Translations under genes and position numbers: made by a program
The notes under the pieces: model-generated
Seen by the model: the letters and a program-made list of their open reading frames with translations, nothing else
What the model was told of the DNA's origin: nothing
The model's database searches: none
Assembly (NCBI RefSeq): GCF_963082655.1
Contig: NC_081552.1
Coordinates: 194,522,098 to 194,586,097, forward strand
Origin: Stomoxys calcitrans
Lineage: Eukaryota > Arthropoda > Insecta > Diptera > Muscidae
DNA: 64,000 nt
Reading direction: 5' to 3'
Part shown: positions 20,438 to 32,094 of the stretch, one piece after another
Layout of the letters: each line of letters starts with the position of its first letter
Numbering within the stretch: position 1 is the first letter of the stretch

Positions 20438-21605
20438 ATTAGAGAGAGGGGGAAATTAACCGGCCTTCGACCGGGCTGAAGATTGTCTCCTTCCTATAGG
20501 TATAGGTCCAACAGTAAACTAAAGTCAAAAATTGTCTACATAAAAATCCCTTATTTATTCTAAATAGGGGCCGGGCTCAAGAATTTATGTTGTGTTATTT
20601 TTGTCATTAAACCCAATTATATTGGGTTTAATGACATTTATTCATTTGGGTTTTATGGCATTGGGCCGTATGACATTAAAATTTTTTTTGTTTGGTAGGG
20701 TAATAAGTCATATCTACGTTTAATTGAGGTCCAAAATCATTTTAAAAAAATTTCATTGTGCCCGAAAGAGGGTCATATCACCCAAAAGTGTACAAAAACT
20801 AAAACTAATTAATTTGGGCGAAAATGTTTTGGGCGAAATGACACTACGCCATAGACCAATCTCCCGTTTTATGGTCAGTGCAGACAGTGAAATTGTGTTA
20901 AACAACTTGACGTCCCTGGCGAGAATGCTAAGGTTTCAAACTTCAACAGATGTTGATTTGCGGAAAATGCCGGCTTTCACACCATATATGCAAAATGAAA
21001 TTCTAGAAAAATCAAAACTAAAAAATTTCCACAAGCATTGCAATCTATAATTATGTACATGTAGAATTCGTGTATATGCTAACATTTTCACATGAAATAG
21101 AGCCATAAATCTTCTGCAACAAGTTAATCGCAGCACATGTCTGTTAAGAATACAAAAAAATAAACACTCACCATGTTTTCGGTTATAGCGCCCCCGACAA
21201 TGCTTGCTTCGGTGTTTGGATTGCAAATGGATGCCCCTCATTATCGCCTACACAAAATGTGTCCACCTTTCTAGAAGAAAAAAAAAACAAAAACAAAAAT
21301 TCAAATAAATAAATAAAATTAAAAATTGTGTAATTATGAGCTGCGAATGTATGCGAAGGAAGACCGGTTGGTGGATGGATTTGTAGCTAAGCAAATATTT
21401 AAACAAACATACACTGGGATGCACGCCTACACGTAATAGATATTTGTGCAATAACCAATGGCGGGCCACACAGGGTGTTGTGTGGGAGCAAAAAGGCAGT
21501 GAGGGGGGCAGGATTATGCATACAGAGTTAAAAATTTGTTTTTTATTCAATAGTTTCTACAAAATTCTACAAAACAAAGTGAAAAATGGGAACTACGACT
21601 CTTAT
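20438..21605. other. Intron 2 stretch with a perfect hairpin
   Basis: Contains a perfect 16-bp inverted repeat with a 3-nt loop at 20602-20636, and nearby repeats of the words CATTAAACCC and ATGACATT. The left half may be an unclassified dispersed element; the right half (about 21040-21600) looks like unique intron. The small ORFs show no family features. Confidence 0.5.
20602..20636. repeat. Perfect 16-bp stem, 3-nt loop inverted repeat
   Basis: TGTCATTAAACCCAAT - TAT - ATTGGGTTTAATGACA. Every base of the arms pairs. Could be a transposon terminus or a hairpin-type MITE end; no function assigned. Confidence 0.9.
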
Positions 21606-21745
21606 ACTCCACCATGGGATGGGATTATACCAACTTTGACATTTCGCTGGTAACTCCTTGAGATATTGATCTGGGACCCAAAAAAGTCGATTCCGATATG
21701 TCCATCTGTCTGGCTGTCCGTCCGTCGAAAGCTTGCTAACTTTTT
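21606..21745 (+). mobile_element. DINE-1-like 5' end fragment
   Basis: CTCCACCATGGGATGGGATT, GATATTGATCTGGGACCC and ATGTCCATCTGTCTGGCTGT match the 5' terminal block. It stops at the neighbouring LINE tail. Confidence 0.65.
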
Positions 21746-21749
21746 TTTG

Positions 21750-22884
21750 CCTGTTAGGTTAGGTACGGTTTAAGTCTGCCATCAGACCAATGACAATGTC
21801 CAGAGGCAAAAGATTAAGGATTGCATTCAGTGCATCAAATGGTGTCGTCCTCAGAGCGGCTGTGATGCACAAACAAGCCACCCTTTGGATCCGGTTGAGC
21901 ATTGAGCAGTAGTTGGACTATTGAAGCGCCGTTCGCCAGACCACAACACCATATAGCATTATAGGTCTGACAACTGTAGTATATCCCAATGCATGACACA
22001 CGGTCTAAAGCCCCAACTTGCAAATGACTCTCTTGCAGGTGTATAGGGCAAGAGTTGCCCTATTCTTGCCCTTTGCAAAATGTTGGGTTTGAAATGAAAT
22101 TTGCTGTCCAGCAAACTACCAGGAATGGAACATTTTCTCCTCCCAAGGAGACAGGTTCCACTGTAGGCAACTTGTATCTCCTTGCTACTTCTTCTACCTA
22201 GACCTCTTTCGGAAGCCGAATTTGCTCTTGCACGTAGAGCTTCCTGAAGTATATCTCTAAGATTGCTGGGAAACTTTCCCCTTACCGGAATTGCCACGTC
22301 ATCAGCACACGCATTTTGCCTTTACTATATGCATGTTGGTGCCGCGATAGGCAATCTCCAGGAATCTTTGCCCAAAGATATGTTTCTTTCAACCTCTCAA
22401 GAGCCTTTAGCATAAAGGATGACAGACTAATAGAACGAAAATCTTTTGCCTTCGTGTGGTAGCGTTTTCCTGCTTTCGGAATGAAAATGACCTTCGTGTC
22501 CTTCCATCCCACAGGTATATATATGACATTCTGATACAAGCAGAGTATTTCTCTAAACGTCAAGAAAACAGTCTATCAGACACAGCTTGTAATTCAACCG
22601 GAGATGCATCATCAGAGGCGAAACTTCTTATCGCCCAAATGATATTCGGCTCAGACACAATTTCTCTAATGACCACCGACGAATGCATACCAGTGACAAC
22701 CTCTTCTGGAGAAGAATTTCCCGGGAAATGTGTATCAACGAGTAGTTCTAGTGTTTCCCCTCTATACATTGTCCATACATTCTCAAACTTCTGAATATAC
22801 CCCACCGTAATAGGTCTCGAGGACAGAAATCTTACTTAGTCCAGAGGGCTCGGATGCAACCTCCACGAAGCTGCAAAAATCTAC
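21750..22884 (-). mobile_element. LINE group B-tailed reverse transcriptase copy, decayed
   Basis: On the minus strand: HFPGNSSPEEVVTGMHSSVV and IIWAIRSFASDDASPVELQA upstream of the polymerase, then KDTKVIFIPKAGKRYHTKAK and DFRSISLSSFMLKALERL (fingers region), then IPGDCLSRHQHAYSKGK. Toward the 3' end comes a region resembling the end of the polymerase (MLYGVVVWRTAL in one frame). The tail GGTCTGATGGCAGACTTAAA then CCTAACCTAAC links it to group B. The RT catalytic YADD is missing because of a deletion, and frames are broken. Jockey/I-type by protein style. Confidence 0.72.
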
Positions 22885-23652
22885 TATAGACCATGCTTGG
22901 CACAGTTATAGGAAGTCATTCCTCAACTTCTTGTGCAAGATTTCAGCTAAATCGGTTAAGAATTGGGCCTTCTAGAAGACCAAGAAGTCTAATAGGGAGA
23001 TCGGTTTATAAGGCAGCTATATCAGGTTATGAACCGATTTGAACGGAAGGACGGACGGAAGGATGGACAGACGGAAGGAAGGACAGACAGATGAACGGAA
23101 GGACGGACGGAAGGATGGACAGACGGACGGAAGGATGGACAGACGGACGGAAAGATGGACAGACGGACGAAAGGATGGACAGACAGACAGACGGATGGAC
23201 GGACGGATGGACGGACGGACGGATGGACGGATGGACGGACGGATGGACGGACGGATGGACGGACGGATGGACGGACGGACGGACGGATGGACGGACGGAT
23301 GGACGGACGGATGGACGGACGGATGGACGGACGGATGGACGGACGGACGGACGGATGGACGGACGGATGGACGGACGGATGGACGGACGGATGGACGGAC
23401 GGATGGACGGACAGACGGGCGGACGGATAGACGGACGGACGGACAGACGGACGGACGGACAGACGGACGGACAGACGGACGGACGGACGGACGGACAGAC
23501 GAACGGACGGACAGACGGACAAACGGACGGACGGACATGTCTTAAAATCTCGTGACGATACTTTATGGGATCTTGGACGCATGTGTCGAGGAGTTACAAA
23601 CTGAATGACGAAATTATTAAACCCCCTATCCTATGGTGTAGAGTATGAAAAT
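22885..23652 (-). mobile_element. DINE-1-like 5' part with a massively expanded microsatellite
   Basis: One internal unit (GACCATGCTTGGCACAGTTA, GGTTTATAAGGCAGCTATAT) runs directly into the GGAY array at 23041-23533. Then come ACATGTCTTAAAATCTCGTG, CATGTGTCGAGGAGTTACAA and the subterminal CCTATGGTGTAGAGTATGAAAA. The usual GTCY tract of about 20-40 bp is here about 490 bp. Confidence 0.82.
23041..23533. repeat. (GGAY)n tetranucleotide array, about 490 bp
   Basis: Near-uninterrupted GGAC/GGAT/AGAC tetranucleotides, with an internal higher-order pattern GGATGGAC GGAC. The ORFs with Arg-Thr-Asp-Gly and Pro-Ser-Val-Arg repeats on both strands are only translations of this array and are not genes. 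Confidence 0.97.
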
Positions 23653-25405
23653 ATATCTGCAAGCATAAATTCCCACAAAAATCTACTTGCATTTAAGTGG
23701 ACCTATAAATTTGTATGGCAACGATACTAGGATACACAGTGGTGTGCTAGCAACTGAAAAACCCAAAGGCTCTCTAGTCAGATTTGATATGAAAAATTCT
23801 TAAATTTTGTTTTTTTAGATGATTTTTTCATAAAAGCATTTCTTTGCCAACCACCTCATATGACCTTTTTTCTCTGTTGGAGAAGATGTGCATTTTTTTT
23901 GTACTGATTGATATATATAGACAAATTAATTTAATGGTGCCATCCGCTTTCCCAGCAGGCAACCATTAACTGTGTCCCTGTGTCCCACGACCACCACTAC
24001 CACTACTACTTCTATGTTATGTGGCTCCCAGTAATTTCTGATTAATTTTCGCCAGACAATTGCAGTCATTTGCAGTTATTTCCGGTAGGATAGGTACAAG
24101 AGAACAGAAATATGCGATACAGTAGGCGAAAAGATGGGCAGCCTACAATCGCATGGCATGGCAGCAGCATGCGAGTGGCATCATTGCATGTACACCCTAC
24201 TTTGTTGTCGCATGTTGCTATTTGTTGTTGTTAGTGCTTGGGATTGTCTTATGGGCCGCATAGAATTTTTTGGCCCAGGCCAAAAATATTTTCTAATTTT
24301 GTTTAAAGCATTTGTTTTGCATTTTTATATCTTGGCGTTTCATGATGATGATGATGATGATGATGATGAATGTTGGTTGAGTGTGAATTCCTTTGGCCTA
24401 GGGTGCGTTATAGTGGCGTCTTCTTTGTTTTCAGTTCTTTCCACTTACAGCAGAGTGCGTGTGACGACAAACAATTTCGAAGAAAATTCGAATATATTTT
24501 TTTTTAGAAAACAAAAAAAAAAAAAACCAAAAGAAAAAGTGGCCACTCTGTTTGTGGGGAGGGTAAAAAACAAAACACAAATGCCAGTTTGCAACAATCT
24601 TTGCACTCTGTCTCTTTGAATGCTTTTTTCTTCATAGAGATTTTGCTATGGCCATTTTGTCTACTTGCTCTAGGTGGGATATATGCTGATCTCTCATTGC
24701 TTTACTAATAGCTCGCTTAGATGGCTAATCATCTGTTATGTTGACTATCGCCACTAACGTCCATTGTTAGATGGCAACAATTGAAGTTCAATGCACACCA
24801 TTATCGCTCTTTATCGGTCAGCATTAATTGTTGCTGCTGCGTGCTTTCTCGGCAAGGGCGGCTAGTTTATATTTAGCTGCCCCTTTTTCTTGCTCTCCTT
24901 CATTGTTTGTTTTTTTGCCATTGCAACAATGCTTTGTGTGATGGCGCAAGCACTTGTTTTCTTAATTGGCCATGCTTTGATTACTTCATCTTTATCGATT
25001 ACTTTTGATGTTTTCTATGTAGTTTTTCTCTTTTTCTTTATATTTTCATTAATTATAAAGCAGTAACCAATTGTTTTGTGGTTTGTTTTCTATTTTTTTA
25101 TTTCTTTTTTGCATTGGTATTTTGACATTTACGAACAAAAGAAATTTCTTCGAATTTCAACGAAAGCGAGAGTTACAACAACAACAACACCATCATCCAT
25201 TTACACCTGATTGAAGGTCATTTGTATTTGCATCAACCACAAATATTTTAGATTGATTGATATGCAACTGCAACTGATGTACAAGTGCCGACGTTATGCA
25301 TTAGCAAATTGAAATTGAAAATGTATCGAAAAACAAAAGTATGGGGAAGTATTGTGGCCAGAAATGGTGCATTTTCGACCACAATAAAAATGAAAATAAA
25401 CAAGT
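23653..25405. other. Unique-looking part of paramyosin intron 2
   Basis: No transposon recognised. Includes a (GAT)9-type microsatellite (about 24341-24369) inside a chance 161-codon ORF at 24134-24619, which has low-complexity Asp and Lys runs and no domain. Rich in T-runs and GCAACAA words. Could hold intronic enhancers. Confidence 0.5.
24341..24369. repeat. (GAT)n trinucleotide microsatellite
   Basis: About nine consecutive GAT units following TTTCAT. Confidence 0.9.
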
Positions 25406-27062
25406 AAGAGCGTGTTAATTTCGGCCGTGACGAATCTTATATTCCCTCCACCAAGAATCGCATTTGTCGAGTTCTGTGCGCGGTATCTCTTTTTAGACAA
25501 ACACAGAATATTGAATAAGAACTGTTATGCTATTAGAGCTATATCAAGTTGTAGTCAGATTCGGACCATAAATGAATGCTGAACATTGTAGAAGTCATTG
25601 CGTTATATTGTAGTTCAGTTCATTCGGATAGGAATTTCGCCTTATAGGGGCTCAAGAAGCAAAGTCGGGAGATCGGTTTATATGGGAGCTGTATCAGGCC
25701 ATTGATCGATTGAGACCATATTAGACACGTATGTTGAAAATCATGAGAGAAGCCGTTGTAAAAATTTCTGCTAAATCGGGTGAGAATTCCGCCCTCTAGA
25801 GGCTCAAGAAGTCAAAATCCCAGATCGGTATATATGGCAGCTATATCAGGTTCTATACCGATTTACACCATACTTAGCACAGTTATTGGAAGTCTTAACA
25901 AAACACCTCATGCAAAATTTCAAATCGGATGAGAATTGCGCCCTCTAGAGGCTCAAGAAGTCAAGACCCAAGATCGGTTTATATGGCTGCTATATCCAAA
26001 CATGGACCGATTAAAACCATACTTAGCGTAGTTGTTGGAAGTGATACCAAAACACTACGTGCAAAATTTCAGTCAAATCGGATGAGAATTGCGCCCTCTA
26101 GAGGCTCAAAAAGTCAAGACCCAAGATCGGTTTATATGGCAGCTATATCAAAACATGGATCGATTTGAACCATACTTAGCGTAGTTGTTGAAAGTGCTAC
26201 CAAAACGCTACGTGCAAAATTTCAGTTAAATCGGACGAGAATTGCGCCCTCTAGAGGCTCAAGAAGTCAACACCCAAGATCGGTTTATATGACAGCCATA
26301 TCAAAACATGGACCGATTTAAACCATACTTAGCGCAGTTGTTGGAAGTGCTACCAGAACACTTTGTGCAAAATTTCAATCAAATTGGATAAGAATTGCGC
26401 CCTCTAGAGGCTGAAGAAGTCAAGACCCAAGATCGGTTTATATGGCAGCCATATCAAAACATGGACCGATTTACTTAGCATAGTTGTTGGAAGTGCTACC
26501 AGAACACTACGTGCAAAATTTCAATAAAATCGGTTAAAAATTGCGCCCTCTAGAGGCTCAAGAAGTCAAGACCCAAGATCGGTTTATATGGCAGCTTTAA
26601 TAAAACATGGACCGACTTGGCCCATTTACAATACCAACTGACCTACACTAATAAAAAGTATATGTGGAAAATTTCAAGCGGCTAACTTTACTCCTTCGAA
26701 AGTTAGCGTGCTTTCGACAGACAGACGGACATGGCTAGATCGACGAAGGCATCTTCCTTCTTCTGTTCCTGTCGTATCACAATGGACGAAAACGTCTAAA
26801 TGAGTCTGATGGCAGACTGCCACTTAAACCTAACCTAACCTACATCAATAGTAAATATATGTGCAAAATTTCAAGCGGTTAGCTTTAAGCGTTTAACCGC
26901 TATCGAGATTTCGACCTACGGACAGACGGACATGGCTATATCGACTCAAAATGTCCAGACTATCAAGACTTTATGGGGTCGCAGATCAATATTTCGAGGT
27001 GTTACAAACGGAATGTCTAAGTTAGTGTATCCTCCTTCCTGTGGTGTGGAATATAAAAAGTG
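25406..27062 (-). mobile_element. DINE-1-like element with seven internal units, interrupted by a LINE tail
   Basis: Left end AACAAGTAAGAGCGTGTTAA, a hairpin-like TTCGGCCGTGACGAA, then CCTCCACCAAGAATCGCATT. Units carry TTGCGCCCTCTAGAGGCTCA, AGATCGGTTTATATGGCAGC and CATACTTAGCGTAGTTGTTG. The 5' block appears twice: up to GGACATGGCTAGATCGAC (26737-26744), then, after the LINE tail, a second block ending CCTTCCTGTGGTGTGGAATA. An in-frame 153-bp ORF (25929-26168) is a repeat effect. Confidence 0.85.
26745..26853 (+). mobile_element. LINE group B 3' tail inserted in a DINE core
   Basis: TTCTGTTCCTGTCGTATCAC, AATGGACGAAAACGTCTAAA, GATGGCAGACTGCCACTTAA and CCTAACCTAACCT match the last 100 bp of the copies at 13830-13920 and 41045-41135. 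A severely 5'-truncated insertion. Confidence 0.75.
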
Positions 27063-27063
27063 T

Positions 27064-27168
27064 ATCCCTTATCATTGAGCTTAAAATTTGTATCGAACAA
27101 CACTCTTTGATATGACAAAATATTCCCCCGCTGTTGCTTAATGAAATGTTCAGGTGCAAACTTGCAAA
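27064..27168 (+). mobile_element. SINE-1 3' fragment
   Basis: CCCTTATCATTGAGCTTAAA, then CAACACTCTTTGATATGACA and CCCGCTGTTGCTTAATGAAA match the 3' half of the SINE at 44840-44940. The tRNA-like head is missing. Confidence 0.65.
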
Positions 27169-27852
27169 AAGGGTAAAACCCCATCCAACTTCAAAGCGGG
27201 CATGTACACCGTATAGGCATCATAAGGAAATGAAATGTAGAACATTTGGGTTTAGATAATGACTTGTGGTTAAATAAATGAGAGAAACCCTAAGAAACTC
27301 CAGGCGTATATATAATATAGACCATTCGTAACAGGGACGTAGCCAAGATTTCATATGGGGGGGCATAATAGGACTACTCTTCAATAACAAGTACGAATAC
27401 GCGCTAACATTCAAATAATGATATTGAAGGGGAGGGGGGATTGGGCCCCATAGCACCAAGCCCCCACTATCCCCATACCCCCGGCTACGTCCCTGATTTG
27501 TAACTATATTACATTCAAGCGAAAAGTATTTGGGAGTAGAGTATAAATGTGGAAAACAAATTTTGAACTAATTCTGCGAGGACCGAGGTACCTCTAATCT
27601 ACCCCTCCAAAAAATACAAGTCATATGGAGAAATGTACACAAAATGAGACCCAAAAAAAAATGCATTTGGGAGTTAAGTTTAAATCTATTGCATTGTAAT
27701 CCATTGGTTTTTGTGGTGATACATCTTCAATGATAAGCTCGTCACACATCTTCACGACCTCTTTTGTACCCAAATATCACCATATGTTGCTCTTAAATAT
27801 TTCAATGACTTTTGAACACCAATTCAATTTTGTAGCCAAATTTGATATGACA
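27169..27852. other. Unassigned intron 2 stretch
   Basis: Includes a C/G-rich patch (GGGGAGGGGGGATTGGGCCC near 27430) and otherwise AT-rich sequence. Parts such as CAGGGACGTAGCCAAGATTT look like transposon remnant, but no family is assigned. Confidence 0.4.
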
Positions 27853-28497
27853 AGTAAAAGTGGCCTAAACTTGTATACCCTCCACCAAGGATTGCATTTG
27901 TCGAGTTCTTTTCTTGGTATCTCTTTTTAGGCAAACAAAGGATACAGGAAACTAATTGGTATGATGTTGGAGCTATATCAAGTTATGTTACGATTTGGAC
28001 CATAATTGAAATTAATGTTGGAGACCTTAGTAGAAGTCATTGAGAAAATTTCAGCCAATTCGAAATGCGCCCTTTAGGGATTCGAGAAGTAAAATCGGCA
28101 GACAGGTTTATATGGGAGATGTATCACGCTATACACCGATTCAGATCATATTCGAAACGTGTGTTGAAGGTCACGGGAGAAGCCGTTGTACAAAATGTCA
28201 CTAAATATATCAAAACATGACCGTTATGACCCATTTACACTCGCAAACAACCTACTCTAATAAGTACTATTTATGCAAAATTTCAAGCGCCTAGCTTTGT
28301 TCCTTCGAAATTACGAGTGCCTTCGACAGACAGACGGGCGGACGGACAGACAGACGGACATGGCTAGATCGACTTAAAATGTCATGAAAATCGAGATTAT
28401 ATATACTTTATGGGGTCTTAGACGCATATTTCGAGAAGTTACAAACGCTATGACGAAACTAGTATACCCCCATCCTAAGGTGGAGGGCATAAAAACA
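27853..28497 (-). mobile_element. Short DINE-1-like element
   Basis: Left: ACAAGTAAAAGTGGCCTAAA then ACCCTCCACCAAGGATTGCA. Two units. Right: GACAGACAGACGGGCGGACG (GTCY tract), ATATATACTTTATGGGGTCT, GTGGAGGGCATAAAA. The internal array has shrunk to a minimum. Confidence 0.8.
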
Positions 28498-29887
28498 ATG
28501 CCAAACGAATGCACATGGACCGAAAATGTAAAAATTCATTTTTTTTTTCTTTTACACAGCATACGTTAGGAGCAAACTCACACTCCTGCCTAATCCTAAT
28601 CACTAATACAAACTCAGAAATGTTCATATAATATCCTGTTATTCACTGCACGCATAGGAGTTGATAGCCTGATGTAGTCTCAGAGCGGTAGTGTTGAGTT
28701 GGATTCCCACAAGAGGCTATAAGTAAGCGAAAACTTAAAAAAACATTAAGTGGGTCTATTTTTAGTCTTCCGCATCTAATGTTAGGTTGCCTGTTCTACT
28801 TTAAGGTGTTTTGGTTACATCACTGTTAAGTATGTATTAACTTGCCAAAATATTAATTATAAAATAAAGTCTCATTAAAAAAATCGTCTTCCTTTAACAC
28901 CACCCACCTGCTGAACCACTTTATATTTTACCTATACACTCTGCACACCTTTTTTTAAAACATTAGTCACCGGCATCATCTCATAGTAGCTGTTGGTGAT
29001 GATTAACATAAATCTTCTCACCTCATTAATGTTGAAATTTTGGCAAAGGCCAAAAAGCAATCTAACCGCCACAACAGATGTGCAGAATTAAAAACATAAA
29101 GAATGATCTTAATATTTACTTTTTTCCCCCGCTGGCTCATAATAAAACAACAAATTTAGCAAAAACTACCAATGGGCAAAGATGAAACACATCACCTAAA
29201 TTCATATTGGTGAATACAACATTTTCAATATGTGTGTGTGTGTGCGCGCGTAAATATACATATGCATACATATGTGGTCCATGTAATGACTCACTGAGTT
29301 GTTATATGTATATATGAATGCAGGCAACATTCTGCTTGTTTCCAACATGTGTCATACTTTTATTTATACAATAGAGAGTCCATCCATATTGTGCAATCTA
29401 AACACAGTAACAACAACACTACATATTTCATTGGCACATTCTACTTGGAAGATACCAGAGTAAAAGAAAAAACAAACAAAATGAGTTTTTTTTCGTTTGA
29501 CCATGTGTTCAAATAAGCATTACTTTGACTACAAGCAAAAACAAAGTTTAAAAAAACATCAATTCTCTTCATGTATTGCATGAAATAAAACATCAATCAT
29601 TTTGAATGGCATTTTGAATGTAGTAAAAAAAAAATAAAATCTATATATATGGGAAGTGTAAACTTTAATCGTTAAAACAAATGGACTGGAAAATTTCAAG
29701 TTCAGTTAAATTAACTAACAATGAAAAATGGTTTAAAAGACACCATCCATTTCAAATGAAGAATCCCTTGCCTTTTTACACTTCAGTGTTAAATGATGGT
29801 TCACTAGGAAATGTGCGTATACGTAATATTATATGTTTGTTGTCAATAAATAACAGTCATACGACACCCTGGACAAACCACTGAATG
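28498..29887. other. Intron 2 stretch, mostly unique
   Basis: A degenerate tRNA-like SINE head may lie at about 28657-28735 (TCTCAGAGCGGTAG, then GAGTTGGATTCCCAC). A TG/CG microsatellite is at 29230-29250. The rest is AT-rich without recognised features. A 67-codon ORF at 29681 has no motif. Confidence 0.4.
29230..29250. repeat. (TG)n(CG)n microsatellite
   Basis: ATGTGTGTGTGTGTGCGCGC stretch. Confidence 0.9.
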
Positions 29888-31345
29888 GTAACAAGAAAAA
29901 GCGTGCTATGTATGTAGGCCGGGCCGAATCTTGGGAACAAAATAAATGAATATGAAGGGAATTATTTTATTCTACCTACCAAACTTCTGTCAAAACAGCA
30001 AAACTTAAAGTTTCTAGAAACCGAACAACGATGATCGAGAGACCGGCTTACATTGGAGCTATATCAGGTTATTCACCGATTCGGATCGTATTTGGCACAG
30101 TAGTTGAAAGTCGCAATAGAACATCGCATGCAAAATTTAAACCGCCTCGGACAAAAATTACGGCTTGTAAGGACTCAAGAAGTCAAATAGGGAGATCGGT
30201 TTATATGGAAGCTATATAAGCTTAAAGACCGATTTGTACTCGAATTTAACACAGTTGTTGAAAGTCATAACAAAACACTGTGCGCCAAATTGTAGCTAAA
30301 TCGGTCAAAAATTGCGGCTTTCAGGGGCTCAAGAAGTCAAATCTGGAGATCGGTTCATATGGGAGCTATATCAGGTTATAGACTGATTTGGACCATACTC
30401 GGCACAGTTGTTGAAAGTCATATGAGAACATTGTGTGAATTCAAAACAGGAGATCGGTTTATATGGGAGCTATATCGGGTTATAAACCGATTTCGACCAT
30501 ACTTGGCAAAGTTGTTGAAAGTCATATGAGAACACTGTGTGCAAAAATTCAGCCATATCGATTGAAAATTGAGGCTTGCAGGGACTCAAGAAGTCAAATC
30601 GGGAGATCGGTTTATAAGGGAGCTATATCGGGTTATAGACCGGATATAGCTCCCTATATAGGATATAGCTCAGAAGACTATGTTCAAAATTTCAATCAAA
30701 TCGCACGAAAAGTGCGGCTTCCAGGGGCTCAAGAAGTCAAATCGGGAGATCGGCTTATATGGGATCTATATCAGGTTATAGCCCGATTTAAACCATACTC
30801 AGCACGGTTTTTGGAAGTCATAACGGAACACTGTGTGCAAAAATTCAGCCAAATCGGATGAAAATTAAAGCTTCCAGGGGCTCAAGAAGTCAAATGGATA
30901 GATCGGTTTATATGGGAGCTATATCAGGTCATAGACCGATTTGGACCATACTCGACACAGTCGTTGGGAGTCACATCCGAACCCTATGTGCAACCACTTC
31001 CGACGAAAAGTATGGCTTCCAGGGGCTCAAAAAGTCAAATCGGGAGATCAGTTTATATGAGAGCTATGTCCAAATCTGAACCGATATGGTCAATTTACAA
31101 TCCCCAACGACCTACATCAATAAGAAGTATTCGTGCATAGTTTCAAGCGGCTAGCGTAACGTTATTGTGATTTCGACAGACGGACGGACGGACATGGCTA
31201 GATCGATTCGGATAACAAATGCTACCAGTAACTTGATTACAATACGCAGACAGACAGACAGGCGTATTTGCGTCCAGACAGACAGGCAAATTCGCGTCCA
31301 GACGGACAGGGTTATATCGAACTAGAAAGTAATTCTGAGTCTATC
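29888..31345 (-). mobile_element. DINE-1-like element with about eight units and two GTCY tracts
   Basis: Left: AACAAGAAAAAGCGTGCTAT and GGCCGGGCCGAATC. Units: ATCGGGAGATCGGTTTATAT, CTTCCAGGGGCTCAAGAAGT, GACCATACTCGGCACAGTTG. Right: GACAGACGGACGGACGGACA, then a second group of CAGACAGACAGGC and GTCCAGACGGACAGGG. An unusual repeated GGATATAGCTC lies near 30643-30672. ORFs here show the recurring QEVKSGDR-type frame. Confidence 0.83.
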
Positions 31346-31369
31346 GATACACTATTAAAGTAGTCGTTT

Positions 31370-31469
31370 CAGGTGCAACTTGTGGTCGTTTCAGGTGCAA
31401 CTTGATACGGATTTGACTTCTTGAGTCCCCAGAAGCCTCAATTTTCATGCGATTTGGGTGAAATTTGTT
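31370..31469 (+). mobile_element. DINE-like internal unit fragment
   Basis: GATTTGACTTCTTGAGTCCC and CTCAATTTTCATGCGATTTG match the internal unit. It is preceded by a direct repeat of GTCGTTTCAGGTGCAACTTG (about 31361-31400) and abuts a SINE. Confidence 0.55.
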
Positions 31470-31640
31470 CCACCACCTCTTTGGAGAGAAGTTTTGCATG
31501 GCATAGTACCTCACAAATGTTGCCAGCATTAGGAGGGGAAAACCGCCGCTGAAAATTTTGTTGATAGTCTCGCCAGGATTCGAACCCAGGCGTTCGGCGT
31601 CATAGGTGGACGTGCTAACCTCTGCGCTACGGTGGTCTCC
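31470..31640 (-). mobile_element. SINE-1 copy (tRNA-derived head)
   Basis: On the minus strand: GGAGACCACCGTAGCGCAGA, TTAGCACGTCCACC (A-box region), GGGTTCGAATCCTGGCGAGA (B box), then the body with ATTAGGAGGGGAAAACC in reverse. RNA polymerase III promoter boxes are intact, but the body is 3'-truncated. Not a functional tRNA: no acceptor-stem pairing or clear anticodon arm. Confidence 0.78.
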
Positions 31641-32094
31641 AATCTGCTCATTCACACGTGTTTGAAATATATCTCATATTAAAAATTTCATATTTTTGCT
31701 ATGTTAAACATTACTCATACGCCCAATTGTTTTCCTATTGATGATAATCATACGCCCTATAGGACTCAAGGCATAGACGATCTCCCGATTTCATTTCGTA
31801 AAAGGGCCGAAGACGAACATTTCCATTGTTTTTAATGATTTTTTTATCAAAAGGTCACCTGTGTTCAAATTACGCAGATTGGAATTCAATATTGTCTTTG
31901 TAGAAACCGATCTACCGATTACTCTTCTGGGAAGTATATTTTTCATTTAACTCCGATGAAACTTAGAGCAATTGGATTGGATTCCATTTTCGCTACAGCT
32001 TCCATGTTAAGCAATCTCAAGAAGAAGGCGTATTTTTCAACTAATCATACATTTATTTGAAAATTGTACGAGTTAGTCATATTGAACCATTCTA
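31641..32094 (+). mobile_element. Highly degenerate DINE-like sequence
   Basis: Scattered matches to the subtype with ACGATCTCCCGATTTCATTT and AAACCGATCTACCGATTACT. Period lost. Confidence 0.4.

Noticed and set aside
21444..21653. 69-codon ORF at the edge of a DINE fragment
   Set aside because: Runs into the DINE 5' block and has no similarity that I recognise.
23017..23582. Four or five overlapping ORFs of 90-186 codons on both strands with SVRPSVRP or GRTDGRTD repeats
   Set aside because: They are translations of the tetranucleotide array. Any frame without a stop stays open, and there is no other protein signal.
24134..24619. 161-codon ORF in intron 2
   Set aside because: Low complexity (a GAT microsatellite gives poly-Asp, an A-run gives poly-Lys), no domain, and it lies in the sense strand of an intron without splice-site support.
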